Positions 54,614 through 64,000 of a stretch of 64,000 bases of DNA are shown in pieces. A program made the translations under genes and the position numbers. The stretch lies in assembly GCF_000756655.1 (NCBI RefSeq), contig NZ_ARXU01000005.1, positions 62,001 through 126,000 of the forward strand. Direction: 5' to 3'. Source of the stretch: Alcanivorax jadensis T9 (GTDB lineage Bacteria > Pseudomonadota > Gammaproteobacteria > Pseudomonadales > Alcanivoracaceae). The notes under the pieces were generated by a model. The model worked only from the letters and a program-made list of their open reading frames with translations, had not been told where the DNA came from and searched no databases. Position 1 is the stretch's first letter. Each line of letters opens with the position of its first letter.

Positions 54614-57043
54614 ATGCATATCTACAAGAAAGTACTGCCTGCGGCAGTGGCCTTGGCACTGGCGGCCTGTGGTGGCGGCAGTGATACCGTTCCTGATCAG
54701 AGTGAGGGTGCTACCCAAATCGGGACTTTTCCCCGCTTTGACCCGCTTGCATCCGATCTGCCGTTGAATACCGATATTGTCTTCGCGGCAGCAGCAACCA
54801 GTGATGGTACTGCAGACGTGGGCGCTCCCACCAATCCGGTGGAAGCGGCAATTAATGGCCTGGACGGCTTTTCTACCAGCGCTTATTTCGATATCGGATT
54901 TGCCGGCGGTAGCATTGATCCAGCGAGCCTCTGTACGACGTTGGCTCAGGCGATGGCGCAGTGCGCTTCACCGAATGTTTTCCTTATCCCGCTGGATACT
55001 GGTAGCAATGATGCACTGGATCCCGCCAATATCGTCGGCGTTCAGGCTCCGGGTAACTGGCCCGCTGCCAGCGCTGAGGTAGTGTCTCTGGATGGCGGCA
55101 CCAACAATGTGCTGCGTGTGATTCCTCAGGAGCCTTTGCAGGCCAAGACCAAGTATCTGGTATTTGTTACCAATGGCGTCCTGGACAGTGCTGGTGACCC
55201 GATTACTCCGTCCAGCAGCTACAATACGCTGGGTGAAACGACTCCGGCTGTAACTCCCGCTCTGCAGCCGGTACGTGATGCTATCGCAGGCTGGGAAACT
55301 ATTGCTTCCGGTGTCCTGCAAACGCTTTCCGGCGGTGCTATCAGTGCCGAACAGGCAAAAGACAGCATTGCCATTTCCTACACCTTTACGACCACGGATC
55401 CCCAGGCGCCACTGGTTGCCATGGCGGCACCTCGTGCAGCACTGGTTCAGGCGCAGGTTGCTCTAGGCATTGCTGGCGGCACAGCCGTTGCAAACTCTAC
55501 AGGACTGGAAGCCCTGGGGCTGTTGAGTACCCCCAAGGCTCGGGATAATGACATTGCTGCAGCAACTGCCGTTGATCTCAATGTTCTGACGGGTGGAGCG
55601 TTGCCTGCTGGCGTCGGTTCTCTGTATACCGGCTTTATCAAGCTGCCGTACTACCTGACTACGCCCGATACCACCATGAAGATGAGTTACACCCAAGATA
55701 GCTGGGTGGCCGATCAGACGCTGGGTGGGGCATTAAGCGCAGAGTTGCCACCAGGTGCACCGGCATTGCCGCCTGTGGATGCCGATGGCGTGACCTATAA
55801 TGTGACCTACCGATACCCGTTTGCGGCGCAGAAGAGTGTCGAGTCGGTGCCGTTGCAGGTCACATTGCCTGAGCCGGATCATGTTCCAGCGAACCCGGCT
55901 TTTGGCGGCGCAGACTGTCAAACGGCACGTCCTGCGGGTTACCCGGTGGTGATTTATATCCACGGTATTACCAGTGACAGGGCGTCCGTGGTGGCGCTGG
56001 CCCATACTCTGGCATCCGTCTGTGTTGCAACAGTGGCGATTGATTTGCCGCTTCACGGTGTGACGAGTGGAAACCCTCTGGGCGCCTTGCTTGGCGCTGA
56101 TGCTGTCAGCTCCGCTTATGACCCGGCAGACGTCCCTGTCGAGCGTCACTTTGGTGACCCGGGTGGTTCCGGTGCTCAGTTCATCAATCTGGGAGTGCTC
56201 AATAACACTCGCGATAATATGCGCCAGTCTGTCATGGATATGTTGAACCTTAATGCCAGCCTGGACAGCATCAGCACCTCATTGAATGATGCGGGTCTGG
56301 GAACTCTGGATACCACCAATGTGAAAACGGTAGGTGTTTCTCTTGGCGGTATTGTCGGTGCGGTGTACGCCACCGTGAATCAGAGGGCGATTGGGTTTGA
56401 AAGCCTCACCGGCTTTACCAGTAATCTGAAGCCTCTTGATGGGCTGGTGGTTTCCGCCGGCGGTAGCCAGCTGACCCAGATCCTGAACAATTCGCAGACC
56501 TTTGGTCCGGTGATTGAGGCAGGCCTGGCAGCAGCGGGCGTTCAGAAGGGCACCACAAACTTCGAACGCTTCCTGTATGTGGCTCAGAGCGCAGTGGATT
56601 CCGGTGATCCGGTAAACTTTGCTGAAACCCTGGGAACCCTCGGTGTGCCGGTACTGGTACAGCAGATTGTCGGTGGTGGTGATGCTTCAGGCCTGGCTGA
56701 TGCCAAGGTCTATACTGCCGACAAGGTAGTGCCAAATAGCGCCGCTGGTGCGCCACTGGCAGGTACGACCCCGCTGGCAGCCCTGCTTGGTGCCGGCCAG
56801 GTTGGCCCAGGGCCTGTGGATGTATCCGCTGCTAACGCTCTGGTAAATCTGACCATCGGTCATCACGCTTCACTGCTGCGCCCCAACGAGGTAAGTGGTG
56901 AAATGCCCACCAATGGTGAGAATGTGGCGACTGCAGAACTGCAGACCCAAGTAGCTAGCTTCGTATTGGCGCCGGCATCCACGGCTGTTGGTTCTGCACC
57001 GAATGGTAGCAATACCGCGGCTGCCTTTATCGAAGCCCCATAA
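54614..57043 (+). CDS. Extracellular lipase/esterase (Pla-1/cef family lipoprotein)
   Basis: An 809-residue protein. It begins with a lipoprotein signal, LPAAVALALAACGGGSD (Cys about residue 19). The N-terminal third contains a lipase-associated beta domain (TLSPNxxFL-type region, TKYLVFVTNGVLDSAGDPI). The alpha/beta-hydrolase part has the oxyanion region YIHGITSDRASVV and the nucleophile elbow GVSLGGIVG with Ser 576. A His near the C-terminus (TIGHHASLLRP) would complete the triad. The enzyme probably hydrolyses lipids at the cell surface. ATG 54614 has GGGAG 6 bases upstream; the frame is open to 54485. A good terminator follows. Confidence 0.88.
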   Translation: MHIYKKVLPAAVALALAACGGGSDTVPDQSEGATQIGTFPRFDPLASDLPLNTDIVFAAAATSDGTADVGAPTNPVEAAINGLDGFSTSAYFDIGFAGGSIDPASLCTTLAQAMAQCASPNVFLIPLDTGSNDALDPANIVGVQAPGNWPAASAEVVSLDGGTNNVLRVIPQEPLQAKTKYLVFVTNGVLDSAGDPITPSSSYNTLGETTPAVTPALQPVRDAIAGWETIASGVLQTLSGGAISAEQAKDSIAISYTFTTTDPQAPLVAMAAPRAALVQAQVALGIAGGTAVANSTGLEALGLLSTPKARDNDIAAATAVDLNVLTGGALPAGVGSLYTGFIKLPYYLTTPDTTMKMSYTQDSWVADQTLGGALSAELPPGAPALPPVDADGVTYNVTYRYPFAAQKSVESVPLQVTLPEPDHVPANPAFGGADCQTARPAGYPVVIYIHGITSDRASVVALAHTLASVCVATVAIDLPLHGVTSGNPLGALLGADAVSSAYDPADVPVERHFGDPGGSGAQFINLGVLNNTRDNMRQSVMDMLNLNASLDSISTSLNDAGLGTLDTTNVKTVGVSLGGIVGAVYATVNQRAIGFESLTGFTSNLKPLDGLVVSAGGSQLTQILNNSQTFGPVIEAGLAAAGVQKGTTNFERFLYVAQSAVDSGDPVNFAETLGTLGVPVLVQQIVGGGDASGLADAKVYTADKVVPNSAAGAPLAGTTPLAALLGAGQVGPGPVDVSAANALVNLTIGHHASLLRPNEVSGEMPTNGENVATAELQTQVASFVLAPASTAVGSAPNGSNTAAAFIEAP

Positions 57044-57089
57044 TGGCTGTATTACCGGGCTGATCTTCAGCCCGTGAAATGGCATAGTC

Positions 57090-57123
57090 ACAACACCTCG
57101 CTCTGCGGGGTGTTGTCGTTTTT
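57090..57123 (+). terminator. Rho-independent terminator of the lipase gene
   Basis: ACAACACC pairs with GGTGTTGT around an 11-base loop and is followed by CGTTTTT, 47 bases after the lipase stop. Confidence 0.85.
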
Positions 57124-57150
57124 GTCTGCCCCTTTTGTTTGGAGTCTTCC

Positions 57151-59758
57151 ATGGATAGCCCGCAAGCTGATGTGAAAACCACTCGCCTGGCTGATTATAC
57201 GCCACCGGATTTTCTTGTAGACCATGTGGAGCTGGACGTGGACTTACGGGACGGTCAGACCCGGGTGACCAGCACTATGCAGTTTCGCCTAAACCCTGAG
57301 AATACACGGGAAGGTGGTAGTGATCTGATTCTGGACGGTGAGTGCCTGGCGCTTGAGTCGCTGGCAATCAATGGTGAGCCTGTTGCGGAAAATCGATACC
57401 GCTATGAAAAGGACAAGTTGACCATCGAAAGCGTCCCTGAGACTTTTTCGCTGACGTCTGTAGTGCGGATAGAACCGGAAAAAAATACTGCGCTCGACGG
57501 TCTCTATCGTTCCAATGGCATGTACTGCACCCAGTGCGAAGCGGAAGGTTTTCGTCGGATTACCTTTTTCCCTGATCGGCCGGATGTATTGGCCCGGTTC
57601 ACGACCACGGTGCGGGCCGACAAGAAGCGCTACCCGCTGCTGCTATCCAATGGTAACCCGGTAGAACAGGGCGAAGAGGGCGATCGCCACTGGGTGACCT
57701 GGGAAGATCCGTTCCCGAAACCCTGCTACCTGTTTGCGCTGGTGGCCGGTGATCTGGCCTGTCTGGAGGACAGCTATACCACCGGTTCCGGTCGCCAGGT
57801 GTCGCTGCGCCTTTATGCGGAGCACCGCGATCTGGACAAGCTGGACCACGCCATGCTGTCGCTGAAGAATGCCATGCGTTGGGATGAAGACACCTACGGG
57901 CGTGAGTACGACCTGGATATCTATATGATCGTGGCGGTAAGCCACTTCAATATGGGGGCCATGGAAAACAAGGGTCTCAATATCTTCAATACTTCCTGTG
58001 TGCTGGCTCACCCGTCTACTACCACCGATGCCGGTTTTCAGCGGGTGGAATCCGTGGTGGCCCATGAGTATTTCCATAACTGGTCGGGTAACCGGGTCAC
58101 CTGCCGGGACTGGTTTCAGCTCAGTCTCAAGGAAGGCTTCACCGTATTTCGAGACCAGCAGTTCTCGGCTGATATGAACTCAGCCGCGGTGCAGCGGGTG
58201 GAGAATGTGGACTTTCTGGTTAACCACCAGTTCCCGGAAGATCAGGGGCCCATGGCGCATCCTGTGCGCCCGGCGGAATACCAGAAAATTGATAATTTTT
58301 ACACGCTGACGATCTATGAAAAGGGCGCCGAAATTGTCCGTATGCAGTATCACCTGGTGGGGCCGGAAGATTTTCGTCGCGCCACTGACCTTTACTTCGA
58401 TCGTTTTGATGGCCAGGCGGTCACCTGTGATGACTTTGTTGCCTGCATGGAGGAGATCTCCGGGCGGGATCTGACCCAGTTCAAGCGCTGGTACAGCCAG
58501 GCGGGTACGCCGGTACTGACCGTGACAGATCGCCTTGAGAATGACCGGTACCAGCTCACCTTCCGCCAGCACACTCCTCCGACACCAGGGCAGGCGGAGA
58601 AACAACCGCTGATGATCCCGGTGCGTCTGGCCTTACTGGACGAAACCGGCGAGCCGGGATGAGGAGGGCAGTCGGGAGAAGGTCATTATCCTCGACAGGG
58701 AAGAGCAGACTTTCAGCGTTGATGCCGCTGGGCCGGTTACCCCTTCCTTGTTGCGGGGCTTTTCTGCGCCGGTGGTGCTCGACTACGCCTTCGATCATGG
58801 CCAGTTATCTCGCCTGCTGGCCCACGATAGTGATGGCTACTGCCGCTGGAGTGCTGCCCAGCGGCTTTACTTCTCCGCGCTGGATCGGCTGGTGAAAGGG
58901 GAGGGGGCCGCCGCAGCTGAGGCGCAAGCGCTGGTGCCCGTATTGGAGCAAGTGATCGGTCGGGCCGATGAAGATCCGGCTCAGGCTGCTCTGTTGCTGT
59001 CACTGCCTGGTGAAGTGGCCCTTGGCGACAGGCATACCCCCCTGGATCCTGGCGGAATCCATGCTGCCCACCATGCCATGAAGCAGGCCTTGGGCAAGGC
59101 GTTGCAGGGCCACTGGCTGTCACTGGCAGAGAATCTGATCGCTACTGAGCTGGAAATGGATGGCCGGGCCATGGGGCGCCGCCAGTTGCGCAATCTGGCG
59201 CTGGATTATCTGGCAGCGTCCGGTCACCCGGAAGCACAGCGTCTGGCAGCGGAGTTGTTCGAGTTACCGCTGTGTATGACCGAAGAACTGGCTGCGCTGC
59301 GGGTGCTGGTGCACTACAACCTGGCCGGGGCAAACCAGGCGCTGGCCCAGTTCGCTGAACGCTGGTCCGAGGAAGCACTGGTAATGGATCAGTGGTTTGC
59401 AGTTCAGGCCTCCATGCCTGGGGAGCAAAGCTTGTCCCGAATAGAGGCGCTGATGGCGCATCCAGCCTTTGACTGGACTGTCCCGAACCGGGTGCGAGCG
59501 TTGGTGGGCACCCTGGCTAACGGTAACCCTTCGGCCTTCCATTCCCAGGACGGGGAGGGGTACCGTCTGTTTGCTGCGGCACTGACTCGTCTTGACGGGA
59601 TCAACCCGCAGATTGCAGCCCGGTTGGCTAATGCGGCCGCACGTCTGCCAAAGCTGGAAGCGGTGCGCCGTGAGCATCTAGCCTCAGCCTTGTTGACGGT
59701 CAAAAAGCAGGCTTCAGATAACCTGAGAGAGGTGTTGGGACGGATACTGGAGGCCTGA
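57151..59758 (+). pseudogene. pepN: Aminopeptidase N (PepN), frameshifted
   Basis: Two frames together cover a full PepN of about 868 residues. The first (57151-58662) has the M1 features: GAMENKGLN, and HEYFHNWSGN with His 305, Glu 306 and His 309, plus Glu 328 in LKEG. It stops at TGA 58660, in GAGCCGGGATGA. The frame that continues is one base ahead and starts with DEEGSREKVIILDREEQTF, which is the normal PepN order; it runs to 59758. Deleting one G of the GGG at 58657 restores a single frame (..GEPDEEGS..). The C-terminal helical domain is therefore lost unless the change is a sequencing error or is bypassed. PepN cleaves N-terminal residues of peptides in the cytoplasm. ATG 57151 has GGAG 6 bases upstream. 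Confidence 0.88.
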
Positions 59759-60074
59759 TACGAGTGGCACTGGCATAAGTCGCGCCCCGAAGCTTTGCTT
59801 GCAAAGCTCCTACGGGTGAATCAGGCAACGGGGCTCGGGTCACGTTAATGCCTTCAGGCTGATAGCGGGATTGGTCAGTGCGCACAAAAGTAGTGACTAG
59901 CTGGTCGTTAAATGTACACTGAAGGGGGATTTCTTTTTGGTCCCGATATGTAAGAATTAAGACTTAGTCTGGGTGACGGCGTGCATCGGATGGAATGATG
60001 GGACCGGTACACAAGGGAGAAGCCGCCACCGGGGCAAGAACAATAAAGCCATACATGGCAATTCGGAGAGCTAC
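59759..60074. other. Gap before the DUF1302 gene
   Basis: A 316-base gap. A single REP-like fragment, GAAGCTTTGCTTGCAAAGCTCCTACGG, is at 59788-59814. A purine-rich stretch GGGGGATTTCTTTTTGG lies near 59924. No gene and no clear promoter boxes; a promoter for the following operon is expected here. Confidence 0.5.
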
Positions 60075-62045
60075 ATGAATAATAACCCCCTGCGCAAAAC
60101 CAGGTTAGCGATGGCTGTTGCTGGTGCTGCAGCACTTACCAGTTTGTCACTTCCTGCCTCTGCAATTCAGCTTCAATTCGATAATCCTGACTGGACCGGT
60201 CGACTGGATACTGCCTTGTCCGTGGGTGCGTTGTTCCGCACAGAAGGGCAGGATCGGATGCTGGCTGCCAACGGTGATGTGGTTGACATGACCCTCAGAG
60301 GCTATGGCTCCCAGGTCAACAAGAACGATGCCAACAACAACTTCGATACTGGTCTGGCGTCTCTGGTTTACAAGATCACCCCGGAGATGGATTTGAGCTG
60401 GCAGGGGCGTTACGGCATGTTCGTCCGTGCCACGGCGTTCCACGATCAGCAGATCATGGGCGGTGGCCATGATGGCGGCGCTCTGATGAAATCAGGCCCC
60501 TTCGTGCCGGGTAACGGGTTTACCCGTTATGCGACCTATTCCGATTATGCCAATAACGGTATCGGGGATGATTTCAACCGTGATGCAGAGCGTTATGCAG
60601 GCCAGCGGGCTCGTATGCTGGATGCTTATGTCTGGGGCAGTTTCGATCTGTTCGAGAAGCCTCTGAATGTGCGTCTGGGCCAGCAGGTAATTAACTGGGG
60701 TGAAGCGCTGTTCATCCAGGGTGGTGTTAACACTGCCAACTACTTCGATCTCAATGCACTGCGCTTGCCAGGTTCTGAAATCAAGGAAGCCCTGTTGCCG
60801 CTGGATAGCTTGTACTTTTCCTACGGCCTGACCTTTAACGCGACACTGGAAGGCTTCTATCAATTCGAGTGGGAGAACTCCGAAGACGCACCAGCGGGGA
60901 CCTACTTCTCTACTCATGATGCATTCCCTGGTAGAGGCGCTGACAACGTGATTATTGATGGCCGTGTTGTAGCCCTCGGCGCTGGCGCACCGGGTCTGGA
61001 AAATGCATTTGCTGCCTATACGGCTCAATTCGGGCCGGGTTACGAGTACGAAGCTACTCAGGTAACGGTTGACCGAATTCGTGATGAGGATGCGAAGGAT
61101 GGCGGCCAGTTTGGTTTGGCCTATCGTTACTTTGCAGAAGCTCTGAATGGTACCGAATTTGCGCTTTACTATACCCGCACCCATGCACGTACGCCTGTAG
61201 TGGGTTCCCGCATCAACAAGATCAACACCTCTGGCCTGGCTGGTGTTCCGGAAACCATCGATACCACTGAATACCAGATGGCTTATGTGGAAGACCAGGA
61301 CATGTTCGGTGCCAGCTTTAACACCGTTGTCGGCTCCATGTCTCTGGCGGGGGAACTGGCTTACCGGCCCAAGCGTGCGATTATCAATGAAATCGGCGAC
61401 AACCTGATCCAGTCACTGGCTGGCGCAGCCGCAAACCCTGCACCAACCCTCGGCAGTCTGACTCAGCATTGTGTGCGCGCTGAACTTGGCGGTAGCTGTC
61501 TCAATTCCAACTCTCCCGTGCAGGAAGGCCAGCTCTACTACTTCTACGACGAAGTGGAAAGCTACAACGGCTCCCTGGTCAGTATTTTCAACTTCGGCCC
61601 TACTTGGGGTACCGATGGTTTGGTGGCCCTGCTGGAACTGGGCGTTGAGCACATCGAAGGCCTTGAGAATCCGGAGCTGGAATATAACTCCACCGCTGCC
61701 ATTCTTGGCTCTGAAGCCCAGATCCTGAGCCCGGATGACCCCAATAAATATAATCTGGATGATACATCCTGGGGTTACCGTGCGGTTCTGAGAGCGAACT
61801 ACAACAATATTTTTGCCGGTATTTCCATGGCGCCCAGCATCCGACTTGCCCACGATGTGAGTGGCAACTCCCCGATCGGCGGCAATTTCATGGAAGATCG
61901 CAAAGCTGCCACGCTGGGGCTGGATTTTGTGTACCTGAACAACCTGGAAGTGGGCATGTCTGCCACCAGCTTCTGGGGCGCCAAATATTCCAACAAACTG
62001 GCGGACCGGAACAACGCTACGGTTTCTGTTAAGTACTCTTTTTAA
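60075..62045 (+). CDS. DUF1302 family outer-membrane-type protein
   Basis: A 656-residue protein with an N-terminal signal peptide (MNNNPLRKTRLAMAVAGAAALTSLSLPASA, cleavage after ASA). The mature part opens with IQLQFDNPDWTGRLDTALSVG and is rich in alternating strands and aromatic residues, and ends with VSVKYSF, a C-terminal Phe as in outer-membrane beta-barrels. DUF1302 proteins are common in hydrocarbon- and steroid-using proteobacteria beside DUF1329 and MMPL/RND pumps; their role is unproven but uptake or export of lipophilic compounds is suspected. ATG 60075 has GGAG 8 bases upstream; the longer frame from 59973 is not supported. Confidence 0.87.
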   Translation: MNNNPLRKTRLAMAVAGAAALTSLSLPASAIQLQFDNPDWTGRLDTALSVGALFRTEGQDRMLAANGDVVDMTLRGYGSQVNKNDANNNFDTGLASLVYKITPEMDLSWQGRYGMFVRATAFHDQQIMGGGHDGGALMKSGPFVPGNGFTRYATYSDYANNGIGDDFNRDAERYAGQRARMLDAYVWGSFDLFEKPLNVRLGQQVINWGEALFIQGGVNTANYFDLNALRLPGSEIKEALLPLDSLYFSYGLTFNATLEGFYQFEWENSEDAPAGTYFSTHDAFPGRGADNVIIDGRVVALGAGAPGLENAFAAYTAQFGPGYEYEATQVTVDRIRDEDAKDGGQFGLAYRYFAEALNGTEFALYYTRTHARTPVVGSRINKINTSGLAGVPETIDTTEYQMAYVEDQDMFGASFNTVVGSMSLAGELAYRPKRAIINEIGDNLIQSLAGAAANPAPTLGSLTQHCVRAELGGSCLNSNSPVQEGQLYYFYDEVESYNGSLVSIFNFGPTWGTDGLVALLELGVEHIEGLENPELEYNSTAAILGSEAQILSPDDPNKYNLDDTSWGYRAVLRANYNNIFAGISMAPSIRLAHDVSGNSPIGGNFMEDRKAATLGLDFVYLNNLEVGMSATSFWGAKYSNKLADRNNATVSVKYSF

Positions 62046-62052
62046 TTTTTTC

Positions 62053-62075
62053 CGGGTCGGGATTCCGGCCCGTTT
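62053..62075 (+). terminator. Stem-loop with short T-run between DUF1302 and DUF1329 genes
   Basis: CGGGTCGG pairs with CCGGCCCG (one G:T pair) around GATT, followed by TTTATT. It is weak and may only reduce transcription into the next gene. Confidence 0.6.
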
Positions 62076-62090
62076 ATTCGGAGAGCAATC

Positions 62091-63497
62091 ATGTTGAAGA
62101 AATTGACCGCCATGGGCAGCGCGCTTGCGCTGTCACTGAGCGTAGCGGCCAATGTGCAGGCTGCCGTGTCCGCACAGGAAGCGGCAAAGCTGGGCAAGTC
62201 CCTGACCCCCTTCGGGGCCAACGTCAGCGGTAACGGCAAAGCCGTGTCCACTGGCCTTGGCATCCCTGATTGGACCGGCGGTATCCAGAAGAAGGATATC
62301 CCCAAGGAATATACCCGGCCCGGCCAGCACCATCCGGACCCCTACAAGAATGACAAAGTGGTATTCACCATCACCGCCCAGAACCTGTCCAAATATGCCG
62401 ACAAGGTGCCTGATGGTGTGCAGGGTATGCTGAAAACCTACCCGGATACCTTCAAACTCAATGTCTACCCAAGTCACCGCTCTACCTCTGCACCGCAGTG
62501 GGTCTACGACAACACCAAGAGCAACGCCACTCGCGCCACTCTGGCGGAAACCGGCGTTGACAAGGCGTTTGGTGGGATTCCTTTCCCGATTCTGAGCGGT
62601 AGCAATGAAGACAAAGCACAGCAGGCGATCTGGAACCACATTCTTCGCTGGCGTGGCCTGTATGTGGTGCGTCGTGCTTCCGAAGTAGCGGTGCAGCGTA
62701 ACGGTGCCTACTCCCTGATTACTTCCCAGCAGGAAGTGTATTTCCGCTACTACGATCCCAAGTACAACTTCGACAGCCTGGACAACATCATTTTCTACTA
62801 CCTGTCCTTCACCAAGGCGCCAGCGCGTTTGGCCGGTGGGGCCGTGTTGGTCCATGAAATGCTGGACCAGAAACAGATGCCGCGTCAGGCCTGGGGTTAT
62901 AACGCTGGTCAGCGCCGTGTCCGTCGGGCGCCGAACCTGGCCTATGATACCCCCATCGCTGCTGCTGATGGTCTTCGTACCGCCGATGACACCGATATGT
63001 ATAACGGTGCCCCGGACAAGTACAACTGGAAACTGGTGCATGAAAAGCCGGTGGAAATGTTTATTCCCTATAACAATTACAAGATGGACAGCCCTGACGT
63101 GAAATACGAAACCCTGCTGCAACAGGGCCACGTCAACCCGGACTATCAGCGCTGGGAACTGCACCGTGTATGGGTCGTGGAAGCTAACCTGAAAGAAGGT
63201 GAGCGTCATATCTACGCCAAGCGCCGTTTCTACATTGATGCAGATTCCTGGCAGATCGCCGCCATCGACCAGTACGACCGCCGTGACGAACTGTGGCGCG
63301 TGAGCCTGGCCTACATCAAGAACTACTATGAAGTGCCAACCCAGTGGACCGCGCTGGATGTGTTCCATGATCTGCGTGCCCAGCGTTACCACGTACAGTT
63401 CCTGGATAACGAAGAGCCGTCCATTCTGGATTATAGCCAGCCGGTACCAGATGATCGTTACTTCCATCCGGCCGCATTGCGCCGCCGCGGACGGTAA
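62091..63497 (+). CDS. DUF1329 family protein
   Basis: A 468-residue exported protein. The signal peptide ends at about residue 25 (SVAANVQAAVSAQEAAKLGKS). The mature part has the DUF1329 pattern GIPDWTGGIQKKDIPKEY, then PGQHHPDPYKNDKVVFTITAQNLSKYADK. Towards the end RRFYIDADSWQIAAIDQYDRRDELWRVS and many aromatic residues occur. The family forms a LolA-like fold by prediction and is nearly always encoded after a DUF1302 gene; both may move lipophilic molecules across the envelope. The stem-loop and 45-base gap separate it from DUF1302. ATG 62091 has GGAGAG 6 bases upstream. Confidence 0.87.
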   Translation: MLKKLTAMGSALALSLSVAANVQAAVSAQEAAKLGKSLTPFGANVSGNGKAVSTGLGIPDWTGGIQKKDIPKEYTRPGQHHPDPYKNDKVVFTITAQNLSKYADKVPDGVQGMLKTYPDTFKLNVYPSHRSTSAPQWVYDNTKSNATRATLAETGVDKAFGGIPFPILSGSNEDKAQQAIWNHILRWRGLYVVRRASEVAVQRNGAYSLITSQQEVYFRYYDPKYNFDSLDNIIFYYLSFTKAPARLAGGAVLVHEMLDQKQMPRQAWGYNAGQRRVRRAPNLAYDTPIAAADGLRTADDTDMYNGAPDKYNWKLVHEKPVEMFIPYNNYKMDSPDVKYETLLQQGHVNPDYQRWELHRVWVVEANLKEGERHIYAKRRFYIDADSWQIAAIDQYDRRDELWRVSLAYIKNYYEVPTQWTALDVFHDLRAQRYHVQFLDNEEPSILDYSQPVPDDRYFHPAALRRRGR

Positions 63498-63541
63498 TGA
63501 CAAGAAAAAGCTGACCGTTTAACGGCACAGCACTGGCAACG

Positions 63542-63593
63542 CGACCGGGAACCGACGGGCCATCATCTAGGGCTCCAAGTCCCCGGTCGTTTT
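63542..63593 (+). terminator. Possible weak terminator after DUF1329 gene
   Basis: CGACCGGG pairs with CCCGGTCG across a long loop of about 33 bases, followed by TTTT. A second small hairpin, GGCTCC/GGAGCC, is at 63600-63616. Both may only modulate read-through into the next gene. Confidence 0.4.
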
Positions 63594-63635
63594 GCAATTG
63601 GCTCCGTCAAGGAGCCTTCGGGAAGAGATGGGACA

Positions 63636-64000
63636 ATGAGAAAAACACTTTTGCTGGCTGTTGCAGCCATGCTGTCTGCCCCTTTGCAGGCACAGTTTAT
63701 TGATAACAAGTCGCCGCTGGTTACAGCCAACAACTATCTGGATCTGGCTAACGCCAATGGCCGGATTGTGGCGGTGGGTGACCGCGGCAAAATTCTTTAC
63801 TCCGATGATGATGGGGATCACTGGCAGGCAGCCAAAACCCCTGAAGAGGTGCTGCTGACAGCGGTTTGTTTTGCGGATGCCCGCAACGGCTGGGCCGTGG
63901 GCCATGATGCAGTGGTACTGGGTACCCGTGATGGCGGAGAAAGCTGGACGCTTCAGTACAGCGATCCGCTGGGTGGCAGTGATGATAGCGAGCCGGCTGA
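63636..64000 (+). CDS. YCF48/photosystem-II-stability-like repeat protein (partial)
   Basis: The start of a secreted protein; it runs off the window after about 121 residues. A signal peptide (MRKTLLLAVAAMLSAPLQAQF) is followed by blades such as NGRIVAVGDRGKILYSDDDGDHWQ and RNGWAVGHDAVVLGTRDGGESWTLQ, with the Asp-box pattern SDDDGxxW/TRDGGESW. In related clusters a protein of this type follows DUF1329 and precedes an MMPL-family RND transporter. The rest of the gene and its partner should lie beyond 64000. ATG 63636. Confidence 0.85.
   Translation, partial: MRKTLLLAVAAMLSAPLQAQFIDNKSPLVTANNYLDLANANGRIVAVGDRGKILYSDDDGDHWQAAKTPEEVLLTAVCFADARNGWAVGHDAVVLGTRDGGESWTLQYSDPLGGSDDSEPA

Noticed and set aside
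58656-58662. Programmed +1 frameshift in pepN like that of prfB
   Set aside because: The slip would have to occur one codon before the stop at CCG-G, and the CTT-TGA type signal is not present; PepN is not known to use frameshifting.
62133-63503. 456-residue minus-strand frame opposite the DUF1329 gene
   Set aside because: The plus strand carries a signal peptide, a ribosome site and a family match; the antisense frame has none of these.

Overview
The window reads as chromosomal DNA of a marine, hydrocarbon-using gammaproteobacterium, most like Alcanivorax or a close relative (inference). The signs are the gene orders cysZ / smc-zipA-ligA, aspartate aminotransferase / uvrB and cmoA-cmoB, a phasin for polyhydroxyalkanoate granules, a DUF1302-DUF1329 envelope pair, and an acyclic-terpene-utilisation (atu) locus. 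Genes are tightly packed and GC-rich. Many intergenic gaps carry palindromic repeats, most often of the type GTAGGAGC...TTGAGGCGCGAA. I see no insertion sequence, prophage or CRISPR array.

Layout. 1-7.9 kb: the end of a surface-polysaccharide locus (GT4 glycosyltransferase, SDR epimerase, PglC-type initiating sugar transferase, WbpM-type 4,6-dehydratase, galE, a sulfotransferase, a convergent GT2). 8.0-8.5 kb: tRNA-Asn followed by two rearranged copies of its own 3' end. 8.5-22 kb: DNA repair and division (aminotransferase, uvrB, cysZ, smc, zipA, ligA, an SLT lipoprotein). 22-36 kb: tRNA modification (mnmC, cmoA, cmoB), a hybrid sensor kinase, a degenerate GGDEF protein, an SCP2/UbiJ-like membrane protein, a DUF445 protein with two related small membrane proteins, and a phasin. 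36.1-37.1 kb: a gene-free stretch with a cluster of DnaA-box-like 9-mers next to an AT-rich segment. 37-49 kb: the atu catabolic cluster (acyl-CoA synthetase, atuF, atuE, atuD, atuC, atuB, atuA on the minus strand, with divergent atuR). 49.5-54.4 kb: tRNA-Val and tRNA-Asp, a 34-residue acidic microprotein, a coiled-coil protein, a double-cNMP/rhodanese protein, NAD kinase and a YeaC homologue. 54.6-64 kb: a secreted lipase, a frameshifted aminopeptidase N, and the DUF1302 / DUF1329 / YCF48-like trio, cut by the window end.

How the genes work together. The atu cluster encodes a near-complete route from citronellate/geranate-type branched acids: CoA activation, citronellyl-CoA dehydrogenation (AtuD), geranyl-CoA carboxylation (AtuC/AtuF), hydration (AtuE) and cleavage (AtuA, less certain). 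A TetR regulator is divergent, and a clean 18-bp palindrome lies just upstream of atuA. The lipase, the DUF1302/DUF1329 pair and the phasin fit lipid and hydrocarbon uptake and carbon storage. The polysaccharide genes would build and transfer activated sugars for a surface glycan.

Most notable for follow-up: the DnaA-box cluster, the tRNA-Asn-derived tandem units, the repeats that occupy the main gaps of the atu operon, the acidic microprotein, the pepN frameshift, and the small GHFY-motif membrane proteins around the DUF445 gene.
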